From contig DATHEQ010000265.1 in assembly GCA_035318505.1 (NCBI GenBank), positions 1 through 10,943 of the forward strand: a stretch of 10,943 nucleotides of DNA, given 5' to 3'. Below, in pieces: positions 1 to 8,000 of this stretch. The stretch comes from DASWDH01 sp035318505 (GTDB lineage Bacteria; Myxococcota_A; Polyangia; Polyangiales; Polyangiaceae). The notes beneath the pieces were generated by a model. The model was not told where the DNA came from and did no database searches. It worked only from the letters and a program-made list of their open reading frames with translations. The first letter of the stretch is position 1; every line of letters starts with the position of its first letter. The position numbers were made by a program, and so were the translations under genes.

Positions 1-15
1 AAAATTCTGAAGCCG

Positions 16-612
16 TTATCGCGCGGCGAGTGAGCGTTCGATAGCGGCGATTTTGGCGTCAGCGGCTGCGACTTGTTCGCGGAGGGATGCGGCTTCGCCG
101 CAGATGTCCTGAAAATCGGCTTCGCGCGCGGCGGTGACGAGATGCCCAGCTCCCTCGAGCACCTCGCCGAGGCGCGCCCGCACTTGCCCGAGCAGCGGCA
201 GGAGCTCGGTATTGGCAGCAGCCCCGTCGGAGCGCTTGCTGGCCAGATCGAGGACCAGCGAGTTCAGCTCGGCGGCCTTTTCGCCGATGGCGCCATACTG
301 CTTCAGCAGATCGGCTGCAACGGCCGTGCGGCGCGCGATCTCTTGGGCGCGCTCTTGAATGGCCTGGGCTTGCGTTTCCTGCGTGTGGCGCGCGGTCGTG
401 AGCGCCGCGACGAGCTCCTGGGCGGCCACGCCGAGCCGCTTTTCGGCGTCTCCTATTTCCTGGAAGGCGCGCGCCGCACGCTGCAGATTTTTCTGCGAAT
501 TGAGCGGGCCTTGACGCGCGTTCTCGGCGAGCTCGGCGAAGCGAGCCAGGTGCGAGTCAAAGGTCGCCGCGGCGACCATGAGCTCCGAGGCTTGCGCTTT
601 GTCATTTGCCAT
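16..612 (-). CDS. Alanine-rich all-helical coiled-coil protein, unknown function
   Basis: 198 residues starting MANDKAQASELM and ending at TAA. The open frame continues upstream to 894, but that extension is Arg/Pro-rich shadow of the neighbouring regulator, so the ATG at 612 is preferred. The whole product looks alpha-helical: Ala, Glu, Gln, Leu and Arg dominate and there are few prolines. Heptad-like stretches run over about residues 18-100 and 135-198. No signal peptide, membrane segment or catalytic motif is visible. A run such as AREADFQDICGEAASLREQ near residue 165 resembles helical bundles of signalling or chemotaxis-associated proteins, but I cannot assign a family. It lies 85 bases downstream of the LuxR-type regulator on the same strand and may be co-transcribed with it. 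The ribosome-binding sequence before the ATG is weak (CTCGGG). The function is not recognised. Confidence 0.72.
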   Translation of the reverse strand: MANDKAQASELMVAAATFDSHLARFAELAENARQGPLNSQKNLQRAARAFQEIGDAEKRLGVAAQELVAALTTARHTQETQAQAIQERAQEIARRTAVAADLLKQYGAIGEKAAELNSLVLDLASKRSDGAAANTELLPLLGQVRARLGEVLEGAGHLVTAAREADFQDICGEAASLREQVAAADAKIAAIERSLAAR

Positions 613-697
613 CGATCCCGAGATTACACGAGGCCGGCAGCGTGGTGGCTTCCTAAAACTGCGGCATCGGAGCGCTGTCCCGAGCCCGTGCACGCCT

Positions 698-1810
698 CTA
701 CTTCCGCAACGACCACGCCGCAGGCGATTCCGGCGCGAGAAGCCGGCGGACCAGATCGGCCCTGCGACAGACACCAAGCTTCTTGTAGGCGCGGCGTATG
801 TATGTACGCACGGTATGCTCCGCGATACCCGTGATGGCTGCAATGTTGGCCGGTTCGTATCCCTTGATGAGAAGGCGTGCCACGGATCGCTCACGAGCCG
901 ACAACCGCGCCATGGGACTGTCGTCGTCGGACGAAGCTTGGATCGCCACCGCGATGCAGCGCGACCCGAATGGCGTTTCGTCGCCCACCGGCGCCACGGC
1001 GACGACCAACCCGAGCGGAAGGGGCCGCGGCGTCGGAAGAACCTCGTCTCTCTGCTGTGCCTCGAGCAGCTCTTCGATGCTGCGCGCTAGCAGCCGCTCG
1101 ACGGGTTCAATGGCGAGCGTCCAATTCACTGATTTCCCCCGCGACGAGGCCCACACCGCCCTTTCCAAATCGGGCTCGAAGAGTAGATACATGCCGTGGC
1201 CTGCGCCGAGGGCGCGCACGGCGGCGAGCTCGCAGCGCGTGTCGACGGAGTCGAGCTCGGCCCGGACGCCGCACGTGAGCAGAGGTGCAAGCTCCTCGAG
1301 CTTGCGCTTCTCGGTCGGGGCGAAACAACCTTCATCGATGGTGCGCGCCAAACCGATGATCCCGAAGACTCCCTCCCCATCGCGCAAGAGCAGCCACGCG
1401 CGATCGCCATCGGCGCGATGGCCGAAAAGTTCCCCTGTTTCGAACGGGCGCACCGCTTCGCGGTCCATCGAATCGATGTAGACCGCCGCGGGCCTGCCCT
1501 GCGCAGCGTCGATCAGACTGGAGAGGCGTTCGCGCAAAAACAGCGGAGCGTCGCCCTCTGCCTCGTAACAAAACCCGTGCGGCATGCGCGCGCGGTTCGG
1601 TTGCACGACGCAGCATGCTGCGCTCGCGGCAACGACCGCCCGAATGGCGTGCACCGTCGTGCCCACGAACTCCGACCCTGCTGTGACCCACGCCGCGGGC
1701 AGCGCAGCGCGAACGCGCATGACGCTCGACTCGCTGCGAGGTTCGCGCGAAGCTTCGACCTCATTCGCCGTTGTGCCTCGATCGGCAATTGCTGTGCTGA
1801 TTTTTTCCAC
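698..1810 (-). CDS. LuxR-family (GerE-type HTH) transcriptional regulator
   Basis: 370 residues from the GTG at 1810. The last about 68 residues form a LuxR/GerE DNA-binding domain: LSARERSVARLL (from residue 303), then the turn GYEPANIAAITG, then the recognition helix AEHTVRTYIRRAYKKLGV. The N-terminal about 290 residues look like a sensory region of GAF-like alpha/beta make-up, e.g. GVFGIIGLARTIDEGCFAPTE. There is no receiver domain and no transmembrane segment, so it should be a cytoplasmic DNA-binding regulator responding to an unknown signal. The frame stays open to a TTG at 1843. The GTG at 1810 is preferred because GAGGGGGG lies 6 bases before it, while the TTG has no ribosome-binding sequence. 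An ATG 30 codons further in is less likely. The gene is 91 bases downstream of the GMC oxidoreductase stop, on the same strand, so it may have its own promoter or be read through. The target genes are unknown. Confidence 0.88.
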   Translation of the reverse strand: MEKISTAIADRGTTANEVEASREPRSESSVMRVRAALPAAWVTAGSEFVGTTVHAIRAVVAASAACCVVQPNRARMPHGFCYEAEGDAPLFLRERLSSLIDAAQGRPAAVYIDSMDREAVRPFETGELFGHRADGDRAWLLLRDGEGVFGIIGLARTIDEGCFAPTEKRKLEELAPLLTCGVRAELDSVDTRCELAAVRALGAGHGMYLLFEPDLERAVWASSRGKSVNWTLAIEPVERLLARSIEELLEAQQRDEVLPTPRPLPLGLVVAVAPVGDETPFGSRCIAVAIQASSDDDSPMARLSARERSVARLLIKGYEPANIAAITGIAEHTVRTYIRRAYKKLGVCRRADLVRRLLAPESPAAWSLRK

Positions 1811-1901
1811 GTCGATCCCCCCCTCGCCCGTGACTCGCGACAACGATCATTTGTACGTCTCGCCGACCGCGCTGTAAACGCGCGTCCTCTGCAGAGCCGA
1901 A

Positions 1902-3476
1902 TCAACCGTGACGGGCGGTCCGCGTCGAGCGTTGCATCTGCTCTGCCAAGCGCCAAGCGACGCGCGTGGCCATGGTCATGATGGGGACCTGTGAATTGAC
2001 GCCGATGCTGGTCGGCAAGATGGAACCATCGGCGATATAGAGGTCTTCGACTTCGTAGCTTTGGCCGTTCGGGTCGACGACGCCGCGGCGCGCATCGGTT
2101 GCCATGCGGGCGCTGCCGAGCGGATGAAAGGCAATGCATTCGATACGGCGCGCGTCGAGAGGCGTTTGCTCGAGCTTCTGCACGTCATCGACCGTTCGCA
2201 TCGGAGCAAGGCCGAAAATCGGCAGGTACACCTCGCGGGCCCCGCCGGCAAACGCCATCTCGGCAAGAATGGTGATGGAACGGCGCAGACGCGCGAGATC
2301 GCGCGGCGCCATGCGATACGTGAGCACCGGCTCGCGGCTCGGACCGAGGCGCACCGAGCCTCCGCCCTCGTCGTGCACCATCGCCCCGAAAATGCCGTGG
2401 CGCGGCATCTCGGCGACGAAACGGCGGTGCGTCGCGCCGGCGCCGGGGAGCGCGGCGGCGAGGACGTTCACCGCCGAATACACACCCACCAAGGTGATGC
2501 CCTCTCGCGCAAAGGAATTCGAATAGACGCTTTGCAACGCGCCATTCCACCCGTCGAGAACGTCGTCGAAGAGCGCCGAGACGCGCAGCGCCGGATGCAG
2601 CGTCACGTTGCGGCCAAGCGACGCCGTCGATCGGCCGAGGCCGCTCCGCAGAAGGAGAATCGGAGTGTGCAGCGTGCCGCAGGCGACGACCACGGCGCGC
2701 GCGCGCACCTGAAACGGGCTCTTGGGGCGCCCCTCGGCCCCGTCGAGAAGCCGCCCGCGTACGCCGACCGCGCGTCCGTGATCGACGATCACCCGTTCGA
2801 CGAGCGCGTCGGAAACGACACGGCTCCCGTGCGCGAGCGCGGACGGGATGTAGGAAACGTCGACCGAGAGCTTGGCGCCGCTCGGGCACCCGAAGTTACA
2901 TCGCCCGTTTCCGATACACCCCTCGGTATTGCGCTTGAGGGAGTGAATCGCGATGCCGAGGCGCTCGGCCCCGCGCACGAACCTTTGGGTCGCTTCGGAG
3001 CGCATCGCTTCCGGCACTTCAGCGACGCGAATTCGCCGTTCGACCTCCTGGTAGGCGGGTTCGAGACTCTTCTCCGACAGCTCGGCGAGCCCGAGCTCTC
3101 CTACCCAATGAGCATGGATATCGGAAGGAATGCGAAAGCAAACGCCGCCCGTGAGAACCGAGGATCCCCCCACGCATCGCCCAGCAGAGAGACCGATCAC
3201 CGGCGTTTGCCCCATGCCGAGCGCGGTGAGGAGCCCGGATTCGCGCCAGATGCGGCGCATGGATTCCGTGGGCCGAAACGATCCGTACTCGGCGGGCGTG
3301 TAGTACGGGCCTTCCTCGAGCACGATGACGCGCAGGCCCGCTTCCGCGAGAATAGCCGCCATCACCGCGCCTCCGGCGCCGGACCCGACGATCACGACGT
3401 CGCACGTCTCGTCGAATCCGCGCCCGATCTCGCGGCCCTCGATGACCGCGCCATCGTAAGGAAGCCCCGCGTTCAT
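1902..3476 (-). CDS. GMC-family FAD-dependent oxidoreductase (alcohol oxidase/dehydrogenase-like)
   Basis: 524 residues, full length for the glucose-methanol-choline flavoenzyme family. The N-terminal ADP-binding fold is DVVIVGSGAGGAVMAA (Gly-rich loop at 31-36), followed by the acidic end of strand two, VIVLEEGP. The FAD-contact motif GRCVGGSSVLTGG lies at 99-111. The C-terminal GMC domain carries HPLGSARM (His451, the expected catalytic base) and NSQVPIMT (Asn494), its partner. A cysteine cluster at 187, 193 and 197 (CIGNGRCNFGC followed by PSGAK) resembles the Cys-rich segment of long-chain alcohol oxidase-like members. The family oxidises alcohols to aldehydes or ketones; the substrate here cannot be read. 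The ATG overlaps the stop of the upstream 176-residue membrane protein gene (ATGA), so the two are probably coupled and the products may interact at the membrane. There is no signal peptide or TAT motif. Confidence 0.93.
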   Translation of the reverse strand: MNAGLPYDGAVIEGREIGRGFDETCDVVIVGSGAGGAVMAAILAEAGLRVIVLEEGPYYTPAEYGSFRPTESMRRIWRESGLLTALGMGQTPVIGLSAGRCVGGSSVLTGGVCFRIPSDIHAHWVGELGLAELSEKSLEPAYQEVERRIRVAEVPEAMRSEATQRFVRGAERLGIAIHSLKRNTEGCIGNGRCNFGCPSGAKLSVDVSYIPSALAHGSRVVSDALVERVIVDHGRAVGVRGRLLDGAEGRPKSPFQVRARAVVVACGTLHTPILLLRSGLGRSTASLGRNVTLHPALRVSALFDDVLDGWNGALQSVYSNSFAREGITLVGVYSAVNVLAAALPGAGATHRRFVAEMPRHGIFGAMVHDEGGGSVRLGPSREPVLTYRMAPRDLARLRRSITILAEMAFAGGAREVYLPIFGLAPMRTVDDVQKLEQTPLDARRIECIAFHPLGSARMATDARRGVVDPNGQSYEVEDLYIADGSILPTSIGVNSQVPIMTMATRVAWRLAEQMQRSTRTARHG

Positions 3477-4003
3477 CCCCTACCCGGCCCCGTGGCTTCG
3501 TGGATCGCGTCCACATCCGCTGCCGCGACGACTGCAAGCTTGCGCGTTCTCGGCGTCGATATCGTCGTCCGATCGAAACCGGTGGAACCCAGCTCGGCGC
3601 CGACTTCGAACGCGATCATCGTCAGCGGAAGCTTGAAGGCGACGAAGAGCGTCGCCACGAGCGCGATTTTGGCGTGCTCCAGCCGATGAAGATAGGCCAG
3701 CCGGCGCGCCAGCGGCAGACGACTCGCGCGCGAGAGCTCTCCCAGGATGAAGATGGGAAACCACTCCACCAGAAAAGCGAGCAGACCGAAGCCTCGCCGC
3801 AGATCGCTGCTGCCCGCGCCGACCAGGAGATCGAACTCGTCGGCCACGCGCTCCGCGAGCGCCGCCGGTGCCGGCGCGAGCCCCTCGGCACTCTCGCTGC
3901 TGAAGAGCGCCTCGGCCAAGGCGGCGATGGCACGTCTTCGCGCCGGACCGAACGCTCGCCGGCCCCAATCGCGATTTTTGACCGCCACCCCTTCCTCACT
4001 CAT
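3473..4003 (-). CDS. 176-residue membrane protein, probable partner of the GMC oxidoreductase
   Basis: I do not recognise a named family with certainty. The 176-residue product has a basic N-terminus (VKNRDWGRRAFGPARRR), an Ala/Glu helix to about residue 60, then two hydrophobic segments. The first is about residues 71-89 (GFGLLAFLVEWFPIFILGEL) and the second about 111-133 (AKIALVATLFVAFKLPLTMI). A charged linker with LPLARRLAYLHRLEHAK lies between them. The gene starts at an ATG overlapping the SPFH stop by 4 bases and ends with a TGA overlapping the GMC start by 4 bases, so it is embedded in a coupled cluster. Small-subunit genes beside GMC dehydrogenases are common (gluconate 2-dehydrogenase subunit 3-like), and plant and fungal alcohol oxidases carry an extra N-terminal helical region. 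A role anchoring or chaperoning the oxidoreductase is inferred from this context. No cofactor motif is visible. Confidence 0.82.
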   Translation of the reverse strand: MSEEGVAVKNRDWGRRAFGPARRRAIAALAEALFSSESAEGLAPAPAALAERVADEFDLLVGAGSSDLRRGFGLLAFLVEWFPIFILGELSRASRLPLARRLAYLHRLEHAKIALVATLFVAFKLPLTMIAFEVGAELGSTGFDRTTISTPRTRKLAVVAAADVDAIHEATGPGRG

Positions 4004-5121
4004 GGGTTCGCCGGCGCGGCCGACGGCGTGGGCGTGGGCGTGGGCGGCGGAGGCGCGGGCTCGACGGCCTTTTCCTGCGAGGCGCGCTGGCGCGTCGCTT
4101 TGCCTTTGATCTCTTCTTCCTCGAGCATCTGGCGAAGCTTCTTTTCGCGGCCTTCGTCATTGCCGGCGAATTTTCCGACGTCGAACGTCAGGAGCGGCGT
4201 CTTGTCTCCCCCTTGCATGAGGGGCAGCTTACCATCCCAACGTTCGATGGCCCGGTACTGCAGGATGGCGCCCGAGGTCGAGAGACGGATGATTTCGTTC
4301 GCCCGCGCGTCGGCGCGCGCGCGGATGAGCACCGCATCGGCCTCGCCCTCCGCCCGCTGCCGCGCCGCTTCTGCCGCGCCGTGCGCTTGAGCGATAGCCT
4401 GGTCGGCCTCGGCGCGAACCTGACGCACGCGGTTTTCGGCCTGAATCGCGTTTTGCGTCGCCTCCATGGCGCGGTTGATGGCCGTGGCAACGTTCTCCGG
4501 CAGACGCAGCGCACCGTTGATGGTGAGTTGGTCGATGAGAAAGCCGTCCTTGCCGAGCACATCGTTCAGGTGAGCCGTCACGTCGGCCACGAGCTTGCCT
4601 TTGCCGGCGCCGTAGATGTCCTGCACGACCATGCGTGAAGCGACGTTGTTGAAGGCCTCGCGCACGGCGTTGCGCACGTATCCGTCGGCGAGAAGCAGCA
4701 AGTTCGGTTGACGAAACCTCAGATAGAGGTGGGGCGCCAGCATGGGCTCGATGTGAAACGACAAGCCGATGTCGGCGTTGATGTTGACGCCTTCCCCGGA
4801 CGAAAACGTGACCGACTCGTCATGGCCGCGCCCTTCTTGGTGCGACTGCGTCCACACGACGTTCTGCACGCTGATGGGAAACGTCTCGATTTGCTCGATG
4901 AGCGGATTGTAGAAGACCCACCCGGTGACCACCGGGATGTCCTGCACACCTCGGGCGCTTCCGGCGAGCTTGACGCGGATGCCGACGTGACCGGCATCGA
5001 TGCGCGTCAGCGTGTAAGCCGACACGATGATGAGGCCAAGGGCGAGCAAAATGCCGAACAAGAGCCGGCGCGCAGTACGCCCGCCGGTTCCGGAGTTGAA
5101 CTGCACGGGTTTGGTGGCCAC
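4000..5121 (-). CDS. SPFH/band-7 (prohibitin-like) membrane protein
   Basis: 373 residues from the GTG at 5121. One transmembrane helix lies near the N-terminus (about 20-38, LLFGILLALGLIIVSAYTL), followed directly by the band-7 entry sequence RIDAGHVGIRVKLAG. The SPFH core runs to about residue 220 and includes ADIGLSFHI, YVRNAVREAFNNV and DGFLIDQLTI. A long Ala/Glu/Arg coiled coil follows at about 225-285 (AENRVRQVRAEADQAIAQ), and the C-terminus ends in a Pro/Thr tail. Family members oligomerise on membranes and organise membrane proteins, lipids or proteases; HflK/HflC and prohibitins are known examples. The start is chosen because AAAGGA precedes this GTG by 6 bases. An in-frame GTG at 5136 would overlap the preceding stop by one base and add 5 residues. 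The stop overlaps the next gene's ATG (ATGA). The target of the scaffold is unknown; the neighbours suggest the GMC enzyme. Confidence 0.92.
   Translation of the reverse strand: MATKPVQFNSGTGGRTARRLLFGILLALGLIIVSAYTLTRIDAGHVGIRVKLAGSARGVQDIPVVTGWVFYNPLIEQIETFPISVQNVVWTQSHQEGRGHDESVTFSSGEGVNINADIGLSFHIEPMLAPHLYLRFRQPNLLLLADGYVRNAVREAFNNVASRMVVQDIYGAGKGKLVADVTAHLNDVLGKDGFLIDQLTINGALRLPENVATAINRAMEATQNAIQAENRVRQVRAEADQAIAQAHGAAEAARQRAEGEADAVLIRARADARANEIIRLSTSGAILQYRAIERWDGKLPLMQGGDKTPLLTFDVGKFAGNDEGREKKLRQMLEEEEIKGKATRQRASQEKAVEPAPPPPTPTPTPSAAPANP
4025..4042. repeat. Three tandem GGCGTG hexamers in the SPFH gene
   Basis: Three perfect copies of GGCGTG on the plus strand encode the Pro-Thr tail of the SPFH protein. 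Copy number could drift by replication slippage without breaking the frame, because the unit is 6 bases. The tract is about 20 bases from the ATGA overlap with the next gene. Confidence 0.8.
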
Positions 5122-5135
5122 GGCGATTCCTTTCA

Positions 5136-5348
5136 CTAACGAGACGGCGGTCGGATCGATCGAATCAGAGCGAAGATCGTAAAAAGCAGGGGAAGAGCCA
5201 GGATGACGACCGCGCCCCAGAACCGGGCGTCACTCGAGGCATTGAGCCAAGGATTTAGCACTTCCCGCAAGACGAAGTGCAAAACGACGCCGGCCACCGC
5301 CGGCCATAGCGACCAAACACCGCGCCAAGGCTTCACCGGGTCGGTCAT
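5136..5348 (-). CDS. Small two-helix membrane protein (70 residues)
   Basis: 70 residues beginning MTDPVKPWRGVW. The frame is open further upstream to 5606, but that extension is the Arg/Ser-rich shadow of hrpB. The ATG at 5348 forms a 4-base ATGA overlap with the hrpB stop and is the clear start. Two hydrophobic helices are visible: about residues 11-29 (VWSLWPAVAGVVLHFVLRE) and 43-63 (FWGAVVILALPLLFTIFALI). They are joined by a short polar turn with NASSDAR, and the C-terminus is basic (RSIRPPSR). There is no independent ribosome-binding sequence before the ATG, which fits translational coupling to hrpB. The stop TAG abuts the SPFH gene. No family is recognised. It may be an accessory subunit of the SPFH assembly, by analogy with small membrane partners of band-7 proteins, but this is context only. 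Confidence 0.72.
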   Translation of the reverse strand: MTDPVKPWRGVWSLWPAVAGVVLHFVLREVLNPWLNASSDARFWGAVVILALPLLFTIFALIRSIRPPSR

Positions 5349-7993
5349 GGCCGGCGAGGGCGGCCGCGCGGATCGGGCGGCGTTGCCGTGAGCGGATCGG
5401 TGGGCCACGCGTGGCGCGGATAACGGCGCATGAGCTCGTTGCGAACCGCGCAATAGGTGCGCGTCCAAAATCCGGCGAGATCGGTCGTCACCTGCACGGC
5501 GCGGTAGTTCGGCGCCAAGAGATGAACGACGAGGGGGAGGCGCTCGTTCAAAATGGCCGGCGTGCGAGCGCTGCCGAAAAAGTCCTGCAGCCGGCTCTCG
5601 ATCCACGGTGGGCGCCCCTCATCGTAATGAACTTGCACCCGGCGTCCTCCGCCGAGCGTCACGTGCTCGGGCGCGAGCTCGTCGAGCCTGCCGATCGCAG
5701 CGTAGCCAATCGCCGCCCTGATCTCGTCGAGGAGCGATCCTTGACGGAGCTCGGCGAACGAGCGCTTCCCGGCGAGCCGCGCGACGAGCAACGTGCGCAG
5801 CGCACTCTCGTCGAGCGGCGCGATCCCGGCGCGCTCCGCCAAATCGGGCGCTTCGCGCGCCACGAGATCGAGGCGCCGCCGAAGCCCATCGAAAGCATCG
5901 GCACCCGCAAAGGCTCCAATCCCCGCCGCCAGCGCTTTTTCCGCAAGAAGACGCGCGGCTGGCTCGTCCGCGGCCGCCCCCGCCGGCCGCTCGTCGAGAA
6001 CGAGCCGATCGTAGGTGAGGCGCTCCACCGCATCGACCCGCTCTCGTTCCGAAGACCAAATCACTTCCACCGTCTCGCTCACGGCCCCCGGGTACAGATC
6101 GATGAGCCACTCCGGTTCGATGGCGCTCGCGAGCCACACGCGTGTTTGATTTTTTCCTGCAGGGCCCGCGCGGCGGGTCGGATCGCCGCCGCGCCGATCT
6201 CCGGCTTCTACCGCCACGAGCCAAGGCGCGGTCCTGACGACGCTCGCATCTGCCAGCATCGCCGTGCCCCCGCCCGCCAAGAGCAGCTCCTTGCCGACGC
6301 CGAGCCGAGTGCTCCCCTCGGGCGGCGGCCTTCGCCGCGCAACGCGGTCCGGGTAAGCGGACAGGAGCGCGCGGCGAACGGCTTCGTCCGCGCTCATCGC
6401 CCCCGCTCCCGGCGCACGCTCCGTCACGCCGGCCGCGCGGCACGGTCGCAAGATCTGGTCTGTCCCTTTGCGGACGGCGAGCACGGTCTCCGGCACGAGG
6501 CCGAGCCTCTTCGCCCTCTGCCGATCGAATCCCCCTTCGCTGGCCTCCTCGATGCGGAGAAGGCGCGCCGTGAGATCGGACAGGTCGTCGGCCCCGCCCA
6601 TCGCGGCGTCCGCTCCGTCCCACGAACGCGCATAGACATCGCGTCCCTCGGCCAGCATCGCGGCGACCGTGCACCCCTCGCGCAGGGCGCCACGCGCCGC
6701 CGCTTCGATGACGAGCTTGGACAATCGCGGCGACACACCGAACATCAGCATTTGCCGTCCGAGTGGCGTGAGCGCCCCGTCGTCCGTCGCTGCGCCGAGG
6801 CGCAAAAGGAGCTGCTCGGCGCCCCGCAGCGCGGCATCGGGCGGCGCGTCGAGCCATGCCACCTGCCGCACATCCGGAATCGGCGAGGAGCGCAGCATGA
6901 GCACGACCTCCGCCATGTCGGCGCGCAAGATCTCCGGCGCGTCGTGCTCGGGACGCGCCTCGAAATCACCTTTGGTGTAGAGCCGCATGGCGCGCCCCGG
7001 CCCGAGCCTTCCCGCCCTTCCCGCGCGCTGCACCGCCGATGCACGCGAGATGCGCGCGACGTCGAGTGATGGCCGACCGGACCATGGATCGTACTTGGCG
7101 ACGCGCGCGAAGCCGGAGTCGATCACGGCTTCCACCCCTTCGATGGTCACCGACGTCTCCGCGACATTGGTGGAGAAGATCACTTTTTGGCGATCGGCTT
7201 TCTTGATCGCCGTATCTTGCGCCTCGGGCGACAGATCGCCGTGCAACGCCACGAGGAGGAGACCCATCGTGTCGGCGAGCGGCGCCGCTCGTTCCATGGC
7301 GCGCCGGATCTCCGCAGCGCCGGGCAAAAAGACGAGCACGTCGCCCTTCGTCCCCGCCTGCAAAAGCTCGCGAATCGCGCTCGCGATTTGAGACTCGAGG
7401 GGGCGCTCGTCCGCGTCGCCCGCATACGTCACCTCGACGTCGTATTGCCTCCCCGCGCTCTGCACGACCGGCGCGCCGAGGAACGCCGCCACCGGCCCCG
7501 CGTCGAGCGTTGCCGACATCGCGATCAACACGAGATCGGGGCGCGTCGTTTTGCGAAGATGCGCGAGGAGCGCCAGCGCAATGTCGCCTTGCAAATGGCG
7601 CTCGTGAAACTCATCCAAGATCACCGCCCCCACCCCGCGAAGCTGGGGGTCGGAAACGAGGCGCCGCGTGAGGATTCCCTCGGTGACGAGCTCGATACGC
7701 GTCGCCGCGGATGTCACCCGCTCGAACCGCACCTCGTACCCCACGGTCTCCCCCACCCGTTCCCCGCGCTCTTCCGCCATTCGACGCGCGGCCAAGCGCG
7801 CGGCGAGCCGCCTCGGCTCGAGCACGACGATCTTTCCCGCTACCCCAGCGTCGAGCAGCGCCGGCGCCACGCGCGTGGTCTTACCCGCGCCCGGAGGAGC
7901 TTCCAAGACGAGGGTGCCCGCTGCCCGCACCCGCTCGACGATCTCCGTCAATACGCCGTCGATGGGCAGCTCGGGCAGACGTTTCTCGGGCAT
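5345..7993 (-). CDS. hrpB: ATP-dependent DEAH-type helicase HrpB
   Basis: 882 residues from the ATG at 7993. It is a superfamily 2 helicase with motifs in order: Walker A PPGAGKTT (33-40), motif Ia VVLEPRRLAARLAA, motif II as DEFH (127-130), motif III SAT (160-162), motif IV region VLVFLPGAAEIRR, motif V STNVAETSVTI (274-284) and motif VI QRAGRAGR (322-329). The C-terminal HrpB-specific region is present and ends in the typical YPRHAWPTDPL followed by a short Pro/Arg tail. E. coli HrpB is roughly 810-825 residues, so this is complete and slightly longer. HrpB is an RNA-helicase-like ATPase with no firmly settled role. The frame is open to 8080, but the extra residues overlap the response regulator; the ATG at 7993 has GGAG 9 bases upstream, within a small hairpin. 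The TGA overlaps the start of the 70-residue membrane protein gene. A possible functional link to the downstream membrane genes is unknown. Confidence 0.96.
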   Translation of the reverse strand: MPEKRLPELPIDGVLTEIVERVRAAGTLVLEAPPGAGKTTRVAPALLDAGVAGKIVVLEPRRLAARLAARRMAEERGERVGETVGYEVRFERVTSAATRIELVTEGILTRRLVSDPQLRGVGAVILDEFHERHLQGDIALALLAHLRKTTRPDLVLIAMSATLDAGPVAAFLGAPVVQSAGRQYDVEVTYAGDADERPLESQIASAIRELLQAGTKGDVLVFLPGAAEIRRAMERAAPLADTMGLLLVALHGDLSPEAQDTAIKKADRQKVIFSTNVAETSVTIEGVEAVIDSGFARVAKYDPWSGRPSLDVARISRASAVQRAGRAGRLGPGRAMRLYTKGDFEARPEHDAPEILRADMAEVVLMLRSSPIPDVRQVAWLDAPPDAALRGAEQLLLRLGAATDDGALTPLGRQMLMFGVSPRLSKLVIEAAARGALREGCTVAAMLAEGRDVYARSWDGADAAMGGADDLSDLTARLLRIEEASEGGFDRQRAKRLGLVPETVLAVRKGTDQILRPCRAAGVTERAPGAGAMSADEAVRRALLSAYPDRVARRRPPPEGSTRLGVGKELLLAGGGTAMLADASVVRTAPWLVAVEAGDRRGGDPTRRAGPAGKNQTRVWLASAIEPEWLIDLYPGAVSETVEVIWSSERERVDAVERLTYDRLVLDERPAGAAADEPAARLLAEKALAAGIGAFAGADAFDGLRRRLDLVAREAPDLAERAGIAPLDESALRTLLVARLAGKRSFAELRQGSLLDEIRAAIGYAAIGRLDELAPEHVTLGGGRRVQVHYDEGRPPWIESRLQDFFGSARTPAILNERLPLVVHLLAPNYRAVQVTTDLAGFWTRTYCAVRNELMRRYPRHAWPTDPLTATPPDPRGRPRRP

Positions 7994-8000
7994 GGTCGCT

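Noticed and set aside
73..834. Plus-strand open frame of 253 codons opposite the coiled-coil gene
   Set aside because: It crosses the gap between two well-supported minus-strand genes, shows no domain, and its composition is shadow-like.
1868..1884. CGCGC / GCGCG hairpin after the GMC gene as a terminator
   Set aside because: Only 5 bp with no T-tract; such short GC dyads are expected by chance at this base composition.
2061..3689. Long plus-strand open frame (542 codons) opposite the GMC and 176-residue genes
   Set aside because: Arg/His/Glu-rich composition typical of the antisense shadow of a GC-rich gene. The opposite strand carries clear family motifs over the whole span.
5411..7069. 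Long plus-strand open frame (552 codons) opposite hrpB
   Set aside because: Antisense shadow of a helicase gene with all motifs intact; low-complexity Arg/His/Pro composition and no recognisable domain.
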